Part shown: positions 8,699 to 17,018 of the stretch, in pieces
Numbering within the stretch: the first letter of the stretch is position 1
Layout: the number at the start of each line of letters is the position of its first letter
Origin: Nitrobacter sp047149785
GTDB taxonomy: Bacteria; Pseudomonadota; Alphaproteobacteria; Rhizobiales; Xanthobacteraceae
DNA length: 64,000 bases
Reading direction: 5' to 3'
Assembly: GCF_047149785.1 (NCBI RefSeq)
Contig: NZ_BAAGBE010000001.1
Span: forward strand, 1,116,001 to 1,180,000
Position numbers and translations under genes: made by a program
Notes under the pieces: model-generated
Databases searched by the model: none
The model's input: the letters and a program-made list of their open reading frames with translations, nothing else
Told to the model about the DNA's origin: nothing

Positions 8699-10024
8699 AT
8701 GGACGTTGCATTGGTAAAACCGACTACTGAGCGCGCAGCCGAGGACATGTTCGCTGCGGCGCGCGGCCGCCTGCCGGGATCCGGGCCGGTGAGCGAGGTG
8801 CGGCAGGCTGCACTCGACGAATTCGCCCGACGCGGTTTGCCGCATCGCCGGATCGAGGAATGGAAATACACCGACTTGCGCGTGTTGCTGCGCGAGATCG
8901 CGCCGCTTGCCGCGCGCCCCGATGCCGATGCGCTGAAGCGCGCGTCCGAGGCGCTCGCTCAAATCGAGGTGAAGGGCGGCTGCAGGCTGGTGCTGGTCGA
9001 TGGCGCGTTCGCGCCGGAACTCTCCGATCTCGGCGCGCTGGAAAAGGGCGTCGATGTCCGCACGCTTCGCGACATGCTGGAGAGCGCCGACAATGCGGCG
9101 CGCGCGGATCTGCTGTGCACCAATGCCACCACGGACGTGATGGTGTCGCTCAACGCCGCGATGACGACCGACGGCGTCGTTGTCGGCGTTGCAGATGGCG
9201 CTGTGCTGACGAAGCCGCTGCACATCGTTCATGTCGCGACGCAGTCGTCCGCATCCGCGTTCACGCGCTCGCTGCTGAAAGTGGCAAAGGGCGCGCGGGT
9301 CACGCTGGTGGAAAGTTTTGTCGCAGCGAGCGGCGCGCAAGGCTATCAGGTGAACGATGCCGTCGTGTTGTGGGCGGGCGAGGACGCCGATGTCCAGCAC
9401 GTCCGTCTGGTCGAGGATGCGCGCGACGCCAGCAATATCTCGACCGCGATCGTGACGCTCAACCGCAGGACGCAGTACAATACATTCAGCCTGACGACCG
9501 GATCGGTGCTCGGCCGTTATCAGGCGTTCGTCCGCTTCGGCGGCGAAGGGGCGAATGCGTCGATCAACGGCGTCAACCTGCTGAAGGACCAGCAGCATGG
9601 CGACGCGACGCTGGTGGTCGATCATACCGTGCCGCATTGCCAGAGCCGCGAGATATTCCGCGCGGTGGTGGACGATCGCGCGCACTCGGTGTTCCAGGGC
9701 AAGATCATCGTTCAGCCCGACGCGCAGAAGACAGACGGCAAGATGATGACGCGAGCCTTGCTACTGTCCGATGGAGCGGAAGCCGACAACAAGCCCGAGC
9801 TTGAGATTTTCGCCGATGACGTCACCTGCGGTCACGGCGCGACGATCGGAGCGCTCGACGAGAGCCTGCTGTTCTATCTGCGCGCGCGAGGTCTTTCGGA
9901 GAAGGAAGCGCAGGCGCTGCTGATTCAGGCGTTCATCGGCGAGGCGATCGAATCTATCGCCGACGACGGCGTGCGCGAGATCGTTATCGGAGCCGGCGAG
10001 CGGTGGCTCGCGGCGCGCGGGTAA
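8699..10024 (+). CDS. sufD: Fe-S cluster scaffold subunit SufD
   Basis: Partner of SufB in the SufBC2D scaffold. The 441-residue protein has the SufD N-terminal RRGLPHRRIEEWKYTDLR-like segment (about residues 45-60) and the C-terminal beta-helix part with QPDAQKTDGKMMTRALLLS, ADDVTCGHGATIGALDE and YLRARGLSEKEAQALLIQAF. The conserved His of the CGHGAT motif is present. The start ATG 8699 is 11 bp after sufC. A 153-bp composite repeat separates it from sufS. Confidence 0.97.
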   Translation: MDVALVKPTTERAAEDMFAAARGRLPGSGPVSEVRQAALDEFARRGLPHRRIEEWKYTDLRVLLREIAPLAARPDADALKRASEALAQIEVKGGCRLVLVDGAFAPELSDLGALEKGVDVRTLRDMLESADNAARADLLCTNATTDVMVSLNAAMTTDGVVVGVADGAVLTKPLHIVHVATQSSASAFTRSLLKVAKGARVTLVESFVAASGAQGYQVNDAVVLWAGEDADVQHVRLVEDARDASNISTAIVTLNRRTQYNTFSLTTGSVLGRYQAFVRFGGEGANASINGVNLLKDQQHGDATLVVDHTVPHCQSREIFRAVVDDRAHSVFQGKIIVQPDAQKTDGKMMTRALLLSDGAEADNKPELEIFADDVTCGHGATIGALDESLLFYLRARGLSEKEAQALLIQAFIGEAIESIADDGVREIVIGAGERWLAARG

Positions 10025-10035
10025 GAGATTGTCGG

Positions 10036-10188
10036 AGCGTCATTGCGAGCTGACGGGTCGTCGCGAAGCGGCCGTCCGATAACAGGCTCCGCGAAGCAAC
10101 CCGGAGGTCTCGGGAGAGCCGGATTGCTTCGTCGCTTCGCCAAGAACGAAACCGGCGTTGCCGGTTTTGTTCCGGCGTTGCAATGACG
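10036..10188. repeat. Composite palindromic repeat (GTCATTGCGAG family) between sufD and sufS
   Basis: It begins GTCATTGCGAG, contains ggattgcttcgtcgcttcg and closes GTTGCAATGACGG. The inner part carries extra material (gaaaccggcgttgccggttttgttccgg, itself a small hairpin), so this copy is longer than those at 7825-7909 and 28366-28450. It occupies most of the 223-bp sufD-sufS gap inside the operon. Confidence 0.75.
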
Positions 10189-10247
10189 GGCGCTCCCTTC
10201 ACACGGGAGAAGCCCGAGGTTCTGACGATGGATATGGAAGTAGTGAC

Positions 10248-11492
10248 ATGACCCATCCGGCGGTCGCCAACGGTTCCTACGATGTGATGCGCGTGCGCGA
10301 GGATTTTCCGGCGCTGGCGATGAAGATCTACGGCAAGCCGCTCGTCTATCTCGACAACGCCGCCTCGGCGCAGAAGCCGAACGCGGTGCTCGACCGCATG
10401 ACTGAGGCCTACAAGACCGAATACGCCAACGTCCATCGCGGGCTGCATTATCTCGCCAACGCCGCGACCGAAGCCTATGAGGGCGGCCGCGCCAGGGTCG
10501 CGCAATTCCTCAATGCGAAGCGGAGCGAGGAGATCATCTTCACCCGCAACGCCACCGAAGCGATCAATCTGGTGGCGTCGTCCTGGGGCGAGCCGAACAT
10601 CAAGGCCGGCGACGAGATCGTGCTCTCGATCATGGAGCATCACTCCAACATCGTGCCATGGCATTTCCTGCGCGAGCGTCACGGGGCGGTCATCAAGTGG
10701 GCGCCTGTCGATGACGACGGCAATTTTCTGATCGACGAATTCGAGAAGCTGCTGACGCCGAAGACCAAGCTCGTCGCCATCACGCAGATGTCGAACGCGC
10801 TCGGCACCATCGTTCCGGTCAAGGAGGTGGTGAAGCTCGCGCATGCGCGCGGCATTCCGGTGCTCGTCGACGGCAGCCAGGCGGCGGTGCATCTTGCCGC
10901 CGACGTGCAGGACATCGATTGCGATTTCTACATTTTCACCGGCCACAAGCTTTATGGTCCCACCGGCATCGGCGTGCTGTATGCGAAATACGATCATCTT
11001 GTCGCCATGCGGCCCTATACCGGCGGCGGCGAGATGATCCGGGAGGTCGCGCAGGATTGGGTCACCTATGGCGATCCGCCGCACAAGTTCGAAGCGGGCA
11101 CGCCCGCGATCGTCGAGGCGATCGGGCTCGGCGCCGCGATCGATTATGTGAACTCGATCGGCAAGGCGCGGATCGCGGCGCACGAACACGATCTTCTGGT
11201 CTATGCCCAGGAGCGGCTGCGCGAAATCAATTCGCTGCGCATCATCGGCACCGCGCGCGACAAGGGGCCGGTGATCTCGTTCGAAATGAAGGGCGCGCAT
11301 CCGCACGATGTCGCGACCGTGATCGACCGCGCCGGCATCGCGGTTCGTGCAGGCACGCATTGCGTGATGCCGCTTTTAGAGCGGTTCAACGTTTCGGCGA
11401 CCTGCCGCGCTTCGTTCGGCATGTATAATACGCGCGAGGAAGTCGATCATCTCGCGCAAGCCTTGATCAAGGCACGGGATTTGTTCTCATGA
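10248..11492 (+). CDS. sufS: Class II cysteine desulfurase SufS
   Basis: PLP-dependent cysteine desulfurase/selenocysteine lyase family, the usual sulfur source of the SUF system. Visible motifs are YLDNAASAQKP near the N terminus, HHSNIVPW (about residue 128), the PLP lysine in FTGHKLYGPTGIGV (about 230) and the active-site cysteine in RAGTHCVMPL (about 370). The 414-residue length is normal. The ATG at 10248 is chosen over upstream in-frame starts because it precedes the conserved domain and lies outside the repeat. It overlaps the next gene by 4 bp (ATGA), indicating coupling. No sufE gene lies in the cluster. Confidence 0.97.
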   Translation: MTHPAVANGSYDVMRVREDFPALAMKIYGKPLVYLDNAASAQKPNAVLDRMTEAYKTEYANVHRGLHYLANAATEAYEGGRARVAQFLNAKRSEEIIFTRNATEAINLVASSWGEPNIKAGDEIVLSIMEHHSNIVPWHFLRERHGAVIKWAPVDDDGNFLIDEFEKLLTPKTKLVAITQMSNALGTIVPVKEVVKLAHARGIPVLVDGSQAAVHLAADVQDIDCDFYIFTGHKLYGPTGIGVLYAKYDHLVAMRPYTGGGEMIREVAQDWVTYGDPPHKFEAGTPAIVEAIGLGAAIDYVNSIGKARIAAHEHDLLVYAQERLREINSLRIIGTARDKGPVISFEMKGAHPHDVATVIDRAGIAVRAGTHCVMPLLERFNVSATCRASFGMYNTREEVDHLAQALIKARDLFS

Positions 11493-11869
11493 GCGAAACC
11501 GCCGAACTCGTTAAAAACAAAACCTGCCACGTGCAGACCAGCTCCGCGCTGTCGCCGGAGGAAACCGAACGCATGAGTTCCGGCATCGTTGCCGCGCTGA
11601 AAACCGTGTTCGATCCCGAGATCCCGGCGGACATCTATGAACTCGGCCTGATCTACAAGATCGACATCAAGGACGACCGTGGCGTCGATGTCGAGATGAC
11701 GTTGACGACGCCGAACTGTCCGTCCGCCGCGGAACTGCCGACCCTGGTCGAGAATGCGGTGGCGAGCGTTCCCGGCGTCGGTGTTGTGAACGTCAACATC
11801 GTTTGGGAACCGGCCTGGATGCCGGAACGAATGACCGATGAAGCACGGCTCGTCCTCAATATGTGGTGA
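11489..11869 (+). CDS. SUF system DUF59 (MIP18-like) protein, SufT-like
   Basis: A 126-residue DUF59 protein. The core VFDPEIPADIYELGLIYKIDI, followed by EMTLTTPNCPSAAELP with its conserved cysteine and VNIVWEPAWMPERMTDEAR, is the family signature. DUF59 proteins of suf operons (SufT) assist Fe-S maturation or transfer; the exact role here is inferred from the family and context. It starts inside the sufS stop codon (ATGA overlap) and is 66 bp upstream of sufA. The first 35 or so residues are a variable extension. Confidence 0.92.
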   Translation: MSETAELVKNKTCHVQTSSALSPEETERMSSGIVAALKTVFDPEIPADIYELGLIYKIDIKDDRGVDVEMTLTTPNCPSAAELPTLVENAVASVPGVGVVNVNIVWEPAWMPERMTDEARLVLNMW

Positions 11870-11896
11870 GCCGAGCGACCCCATGCTAAGGTCATA

Positions 11897-11922
11897 ATTG
11901 ATTTGTCGCATTGATTTGTCGC
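11897..11922. repeat. 13-bp tandem direct repeat upstream of sufA
   Basis: The sequence attgatttgtcgc occurs twice back to back in the 66-bp gap between the DUF59 gene and sufA. It is AT-richer than its surroundings. Function is unknown; it could be a slippage product or a binding site. Confidence 0.7.
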
Positions 11923-11935
11923 CAGGATTGACCAG

Positions 11936-12337
11936 ATGACAGAGATGACACCTCCTCCTGCAGCCAAGCCGAAACCGAGACCGCGCCCACAGGTCATGCG
12001 ACTCACTGACGCCGCGGCGGCGCGGGTCAAGGAACTCGCGGCACGCGCCGATTCCGAGATCGTCGGCCTGCGCGTCGGCATCAAGAACGGCGGGTGCGCC
12101 GGCCAGTCCTACACCGTGGAATATGCCCACGACGTCAGGCCCACGGACGAAGTGGTCGAGGACAAGGGCGTCAAGATTCTGGTCGACCCCAAGGCGGTTC
12201 TGTACCTGCTCGGCACCGAGATGGACTACAAGGCCGAAAAAATGCAGGCCCAGTTCATCTTCAACAACCCGAACCAGGTCTCGGCCTGCGGGTGCGGCGA
12301 GTCCGTGCAGCTCACGCCCGCGAAGGTCGACGGTTGA
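11936..12337 (+). CDS. sufA: A-type Fe-S carrier protein (HesB/IscA/SufA family)
   Basis: Small carrier that receives clusters from the SUF scaffold and hands them to target proteins. The three conserved cysteines are visible: one in KNGGCAGQSY (about residue 52) and two in the C-terminal CGCGES. The 133-residue length includes a proline/lysine-rich N-terminal extension of about 18 residues (PPPAAKPKPRPRPQ). It is the last gene of the suf run, followed by a repeat with two hairpins and a convergent diguanylate cyclase gene. Whether it is SufA or ErpA functionally cannot be told; position argues for SufA. Confidence 0.93.
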   Translation: MTEMTPPPAAKPKPRPRPQVMRLTDAAAARVKELAARADSEIVGLRVGIKNGGCAGQSYTVEYAHDVRPTDEVVEDKGVKILVDPKAVLYLLGTEMDYKAEKMQAQFIFNNPNQVSACGCGESVQLTPAKVDG

Positions 12338-12357
12338 GGTTTCCGGGCTGTCCCCGG

Positions 12358-12460
12358 TGCGTTTTCAAGCGAAGTGGCTACCGGTTCGCGTCAAGAAAAC
12401 GCGTCGAATCTAAGTCATGGAGCCCCGCTTCTGATTCCATCAGAAGCCGAAAGGCTCTGG
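12358..12460 (+). repeat. Two-hairpin dispersed repeat (AGCGTTTTC family), copy A
   Basis: The left half is GCGTTTTC...accggttcgcgtcaa...GAAAACGC (8-bp terminal arms). The right half is GCTTCTGAT-tcc-ATCAGAAGC, a perfect 9-bp stem. Related copies lie at 24360-24462, 40276-40378, 48798-48868, 50228-50350 and 63634-63738. This copy sits between the convergent sufA and diguanylate cyclase genes, where it may act as a terminator. Confidence 0.88.
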
Positions 12461-12502
12461 GGGCATTTCGGCGAAGCACCTGAAAGGAATATCGAGCGGG
12501 CG

Positions 12503-13573
12503 TCACGCTACCTGCACGTGGATGTCGGCGCAAAATGAACATTCCGAGTCGGCTTCGCAAACGACGCGATTGCGGCCGTTGCGTTTGGCGGCGTAGAGGC
12601 AGATGTCGGCGCGTTCGATCAGCGAGTCCGGGGTATCTCCGCAGCGAAGTATCGAGACGCCGACCGAGATCGTGACCCGGCCCAGGATTTCACCGGTCGA
12701 TTTTTTCTTCAACTCCTTGGCCATCACGGCGCGGCGGATGTGATCGGCGACGGTTACCGCCTGTTGTATCCCGGTATTGGGCAGCACGACCGCGAATTCC
12801 TCGCCGCCGTAGCGCGCGGTGATGTCCTGGCCCTTGATGGTCTGCTTTAGCGACATTGCAACCAGCCGCAGCACCTGGTCGCCGGTCAGGTGGCCGTAGT
12901 TGTCGTTGAACGATTTGAAGTGGTCGATGTCGAACATCAGAAGCGACAGCGGCCCGCCTTCGCCAAACGCCCGCGCCACGGCATCCTCGACGGCGTGGTC
13001 GAAATATTTGCGGTTGCCAAGACCGGTGAGCGGATCGGTCATGCTCTCGGTTCTGATGGCTTCAAGGCTGTGCTGAAGATTGTTGATCTCGATCTTCGAG
13101 AGTTCCAGCCGGTTTTCAAGCGCCTCGTTGGTTTCCTGAACCTCGCGGGTTGATTTCATCAGCGCCTCGATGATTGCCTTGACCTGCTCGCGGCTGTCGG
13201 CGGCGCCGAGCCTGTCGGCTGCTCCCTTCAGGCTGTCGCCGAATCCGGCCGTCATGCCGAGCGCGTCGGTGATGAGGGTCATCACGTCGTCGATCTCGCT
13301 GATGACGCGCGCGCCGAGCTTGTCGATGCGCTCGGTGGTCCTGATCGGGGAGAGGTAGGTTTCGTAGATCTGTTCGAGATCGGATTCGCTCAGCCTGCCG
13401 TTGCGCGCGAGCGTCTCGTTGATGATCCTGTTGAGCGACGAATTGTAGCCGGCGGCGTAGACGTACCAGATTTCGTAATTGCGCGGAATCGCAGCTTGTC
13501 GCAGCGATCGGATCTGGCCGAGCGCCACCTCCGCGAACGCCATCGTGCGCTCATGTTCGTCCGGTTCAACCAC
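12503..13573 (-). CDS. Diguanylate cyclase (GGDEF domain)
   Basis: Makes cyclic di-GMP from two GTP. The C-terminal GGDEF domain has the active site as GGEEF (residues 256-260), the motif DPLTGLGNRKYFD (about 180) and FDIDHFKSFND (about 215). The inhibitory I-site position reads KGQD (247-250) instead of RxxD, so product inhibition may be weak. The N-terminal 150 residues have no membrane segment and end in a predicted coiled coil (about 140-175), suggesting a cytoplasmic enzyme with a dimerising helix. GTG 13573 is taken as start; ATG 13543 is possible. It is divergent from nothing obvious: the upstream helicase gene is on the same strand. Confidence 0.93.
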   Translation of the reverse strand: MVEPDEHERTMAFAEVALGQIRSLRQAAIPRNYEIWYVYAAGYNSSLNRIINETLARNGRLSESDLEQIYETYLSPIRTTERIDKLGARVISEIDDVMTLITDALGMTAGFGDSLKGAADRLGAADSREQVKAIIEALMKSTREVQETNEALENRLELSKIEINNLQHSLEAIRTESMTDPLTGLGNRKYFDHAVEDAVARAFGEGGPLSLLMFDIDHFKSFNDNYGHLTGDQVLRLVAMSLKQTIKGQDITARYGGEEFAVVLPNTGIQQAVTVADHIRRAVMAKELKKKSTGEILGRVTISVGVSILRCGDTPDSLIERADICLYAAKRNGRNRVVCEADSECSFCADIHVQVA

Positions 13574-13734
13574 TTCTGCGGCCCGCCGACGATCGTGCAG
13601 ATCGTCGCCCCAAACGGCAAAATATCAACGTGAAACATTGCCCGAGACTACCGGCAGAGAGTTTACGCGCGGTAAACGGTTTTCACCGCGGCGGCAGGGG
13701 AGGTCGCCGCGGCAGATACTCAGCCGCAAGACGC

Positions 13735-15201
13735 TCAGCCGCGGGCGCGAACGGGGCGAAGCAGGAATGCCGGCAGGTGGGAATGGTCTCCCGGCTCGGA
13801 GACGGCCTCGCGTCGCGGGGCGGGCGCGCGTCCGATCGACGGCGGCTGCGGCGCGGCTATCGATGCGACGGCCGTTACGGCCGGAGTCTCGTGTCTCTGA
13901 TGGTCGCCGCCGGAGCGGCGTGGCTTGCGGCCCTCGCGCTTGCCGCCCTCGCGCTTGCCGCTGCGTGGATAGCTCTCGCTGCTCTGGCTGCGCGTTTGGC
14001 GGGACCGCGCCGGCCGGCCCGTGGGCGCCGCGTCGGCGCCGATGTCCGCGTCGGTCGGGTCCGTGCGAACCTCATGGTCCGGAAGGTCGACCTTCGGAAT
14101 CGTCTGACCGGTCAGCTTCTCGATCGCCGCGAGTGATTTGGAATCGGCGGGGCAGACGATCGTGATCGCGGTGCCGGTGCGGCCCGCGCGGCCGGTGCGG
14201 CCGATGCGGTGCACGTAATCGTCGGGATGGTACGGCACGTCGAAGTTGAGGACGTGGCTGACTTCGGGAATGTCGAGACCGCGCGCGGCCACGTCGGAGG
14301 CGACCAGCAACGGCAGTTCGCCCTTGCGGAATTGATCCAGAGAGGCGGTGCGCGCCGACTGATCCATGTCGCCATGCAGGGCGCCGACGCTGAAGCCGTG
14401 TTTCTGAAGCGACTTGCAGACGATGGCGACGTCACGCTTGCGGTTGCAGAAGATGATTGCGTTCTTGAGGTCCTGGGCTTCGCGCAGCAGGCGGCGCAGC
14501 AGCTCACGCTTTTCGTGCGGTTCGCGTCCGCAACCGACCTGCGATTGCGACACGGTCGCCGCCGTGGTCGCGGGCCTTGAGACCTCCACCTTCTCCGGAT
14601 TGTGCAGGAAGGTATCGGTGACGCGCCGGATTTCGTTCGGCATCGTCGCGGTGAAGAACAGGGTCTGCCGGGTGAACGGAACCAGCTTGCAGATGCGTTC
14701 GATGTCGGGAATGAATCCCATGTCCAGCATCCGGTCGGCTTCGTCGATCACCAGAAGCTCCACGCCGGTGAGCAGCAAGCCGCCGCGTTCGGTGTGATCG
14801 AGCAGGCGGCCCGGGGTTGCGATCAGCACATCGACGCCGCGCGTCAGCTTCATGTCCTGGTCGCCGAACGAGACGCCGCCGATCAGAAGCGCCACGTTGA
14901 GTTTCTGGCCCACGCCATACTTGTCGAATTGCTCCTTGACCTGGGCCGCGAGTTCGCGGGTTGGCTCCAGGATCAGCGTGCGGGGCATTCGCGCCCGGGC
15001 GCGGCCCTTTTCGAGCAATGTGAGCATGGGCAGGACGAAGGCCGCGGTCTTGCCGGTGCCGGTCTGGGCGATGCCGAGAACGTCGCGGCGCGCCAGGACG
15101 TGGGGGATAGCCTGATCCTGAATGGGGGTAGGGGAGGTGTAACCTGCCGCCGCGACCGCGGCCAGCACTTTATCGGACAAACCAAGATGAGAAAAAGACA
15201 T
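13735..15201 (-). CDS. rhlE: DEAD-box RNA helicase, RhlE-type
   Basis: ATP-dependent RNA helicase of about 488 residues. All family motifs are seen: the Q motif (GYTSPTPIQDQAIP), motif I AQTGTGKT, PTRELAAQ, TPGRLLDH, motif II DEAD, motif III FTATMP and motif VI HRIGRTGRAG. The C-terminal 110 residues are a low-complexity basic tail rich in Arg, Gly and Ser, typical of RhlE proteins and likely to bind RNA. ATG 15201 is preferred over the in-frame GTG at 15219 because it begins MSFSHLGLSDKV. It is followed by the diguanylate cyclase gene 161 bp downstream. Confidence 0.94.
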   Translation of the reverse strand: MSFSHLGLSDKVLAAVAAAGYTSPTPIQDQAIPHVLARRDVLGIAQTGTGKTAAFVLPMLTLLEKGRARARMPRTLILEPTRELAAQVKEQFDKYGVGQKLNVALLIGGVSFGDQDMKLTRGVDVLIATPGRLLDHTERGGLLLTGVELLVIDEADRMLDMGFIPDIERICKLVPFTRQTLFFTATMPNEIRRVTDTFLHNPEKVEVSRPATTAATVSQSQVGCGREPHEKRELLRRLLREAQDLKNAIIFCNRKRDVAIVCKSLQKHGFSVGALHGDMDQSARTASLDQFRKGELPLLVASDVAARGLDIPEVSHVLNFDVPYHPDDYVHRIGRTGRAGRTGTAITIVCPADSKSLAAIEKLTGQTIPKVDLPDHEVRTDPTDADIGADAAPTGRPARSRQTRSQSSESYPRSGKREGGKREGRKPRRSGGDHQRHETPAVTAVASIAAPQPPSIGRAPAPRREAVSEPGDHSHLPAFLLRPVRARG

Positions 15202-15500
15202 TGAGCCTCTGATCGACACCGCCGTCCGGAATCGGATGTAGAAGGCTGTCGCGCTCTACCCCTTAACGGCGTGCTTTCAAGAAGCGAAGGGGGCTCTGGC
15301 TACGCTGACGGGCGGCTCACCTTGGGAATCGCGTTTCGATCCCGGGCCGCGTTACCGCGAAACATAGGGTGGAAATGCGTAAAGTCAATTCAGAAACGGC
15401 GGAGATATCGAAAAACCTTGCCGTTTCCGCTTGAACCCGGCGGAATGACCGTGGAGATATTCGACATCCTGCCGGATTTTCGGTTAACGAGGACATCAGT
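15202..15500. other. Intergenic region between rhlE and the flavin monooxygenase gene
   Basis: About 300 bp between divergent genes. I see no reading frame with coding character, no dispersed repeat copy and no clear promoter hexamers. It must hold the promoters of both genes; the long rhlE side could be a 5' leader, but no strong structure was recognised. Confidence 0.5.
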
Positions 15501-16742
15501 ATGGATGCAGCCCGTCCGAGCGAAAACCGCCCGATATCCACGCGCTGCTGCGTCGTCGGCGGCGGTCCCGCCGGCATGATGCTCGGCTACCTGCTCGGGC
15601 GCGCGGGGGTCGATACGATCGTCCTTGAAAAGCACGCCGACTTCTTCCGCGATTTTCGCGGCGACACCGTGCATCCCTCGACCTTGCAGGTGATGGACGA
15701 ACTCGGCCTGATCGACGACTTCCTGAAAGTTCCGCACGACAAGCTGCAAAAGCTCGACAACTGTTACGGCAGGACCCGGCTCCGCGTCGCCGACATCAGC
15801 CGCACCGGCGTGAAATATCCGTTCATCGCCTTCATGCCGCAATGGGATTTTCTCAATTTCCTGCGGGACAAGGGGCGTCGTTTCCCAAGCCTTAAGGTGA
15901 TGATGAGCACGGAGGCGACCGGCCTCATTCATGACGGCGACAGGGTGGCGGGGGTTCGTGCAAGAGACGCGAACGGCGCGATCGAGATCAGGGCCGAACT
16001 GACGGTTGCGTGCGACGGGCGACATTCCATCATCCGGCCGAGCGCGGGCCTCAAGATCGAGGAGATCGGCGCGCCGATGGACGTACTGTGGTTTCGCGCC
16101 GGAAAGTCCGCCGAAACGGAGAGCGTTCTGGCGCGGGTCGAAGCCGGAAAGATGATCGTGACGCTCGACCGCGGCACGTATTGGCAGTGCGCTTACGCCA
16201 TCACCAAAGGCCAATATGATGCGGTCAGGGCGAAAGGTCTTGAGTCGTTCCGCTCCGACGTCGTCTCGCTTGCGCCGATCCTGAAGCCGGGTATCGCGGA
16301 CGTTAAAAGCTGGGACGACATCAAGCTGCTCACCGTCGCGGTCAATCGTCTCAAGCGATGGACCCGGCCCGGTCTGCTTTGCATCGGCGACGCCGCGCAT
16401 GCGATGTCGCCGGTCGGCGGCGTCGGCGTCAACATCGCTGTTCAGGATGCGGTGGCGACGGCCAATATCCTGGCGGCCAGGCTCGCGAGCGGCGGCACCG
16501 TGAGCGAGGATGATCTTGCCGCCGTCCAGCGCCGTCGCGAATTTCCGATGCGCATGACGCAAGCCATGCAGGTGTTTGTGCAGAACAGTATGATCAGAGC
16601 GGCGCTGAAGCCGGGCAGCGGCCCGCTCAAGCCACCGCTGGTCGCGCGGATCATCAACGCGGTGCCGTGGTTGCAGGGTTTGACAGCGAAGTTCATCGCC
16701 GTTGGCGTGCGGCCGGAGCATGTCCATTCGCCGGAAGCGTGA
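15501..16742 (+). CDS. FAD-dependent monooxygenase (UbiH/PHBH family)
   Basis: A 413-residue flavoprotein hydroxylase of the aromatic-ring monooxygenase family. The N-terminal FAD-binding motif VVGGGPAGMMLGYLLGRAG (residues 14-32) ends in the acidic residue VLEKH. A conserved RGDTVHPSTLQVMDELGL follows. The second FAD motif, GDAAHAMSPVGGVGVNIAVQDA, lies near residue 300. It lacks a phenol hydroxylase C-terminal domain, so it is the short type. The substrate is unknown and there is no ubiquinone or degradation cluster next to it. The ATG at 15501 is preceded by gaggacatcagt, a plausible ribosome-binding site. Confidence 0.9.
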   Translation: MDAARPSENRPISTRCCVVGGGPAGMMLGYLLGRAGVDTIVLEKHADFFRDFRGDTVHPSTLQVMDELGLIDDFLKVPHDKLQKLDNCYGRTRLRVADISRTGVKYPFIAFMPQWDFLNFLRDKGRRFPSLKVMMSTEATGLIHDGDRVAGVRARDANGAIEIRAELTVACDGRHSIIRPSAGLKIEEIGAPMDVLWFRAGKSAETESVLARVEAGKMIVTLDRGTYWQCAYAITKGQYDAVRAKGLESFRSDVVSLAPILKPGIADVKSWDDIKLLTVAVNRLKRWTRPGLLCIGDAAHAMSPVGGVGVNIAVQDAVATANILAARLASGGTVSEDDLAAVQRRREFPMRMTQAMQVFVQNSMIRAALKPGSGPLKPPLVARIINAVPWLQGLTAKFIAVGVRPEHVHSPEA

Positions 16743-16788
16743 ATGGCGTCAGAGTTAAATCGAAAACGACCTTAAACGGCGAAGCGGA

Positions 16789-16977
16789 TTACAGCCGCCG
16801 CGACAGCAGAACCGCCAGCAGGCCGGCGGCCGCCACCGCGCCGCCATACCAAACCCACCGCGTCTGCCCGATCATGAGACTCGACGCCGGATAGGGAAAC
16901 ACGCCGGCGCCCTGAGCGGCCCAGACAAGGCCGATCAAAATTGCGAGCAGGCCGAGGATCACAAGTGCCAGTCTCAT
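16789..16977 (-). CDS. Small membrane protein (62 aa), unknown function
   Basis: A 62-residue protein with two hydrophobic segments (residues 2-23 and 44-58) separated by a loop containing the family-like phrase FPYPASSLMIGQTRWVWYG. It is probably an inner-membrane protein with both termini on the same side. It lies 41 bp downstream of parE on the same strand and could be co-transcribed. The conserved, non-random middle loop and a clean ATG support a real gene. No function can be assigned. Confidence 0.7.
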   Translation of the reverse strand: MRLALVILGLLAILIGLVWAAQGAGVFPYPASSLMIGQTRWVWYGGAVAAAGLLAVLLSRRL

Positions 16978-17018
16978 GATTGAACAATGCCTCCGGATGG
17001 TTCCGCGCGGTGGTCGGT

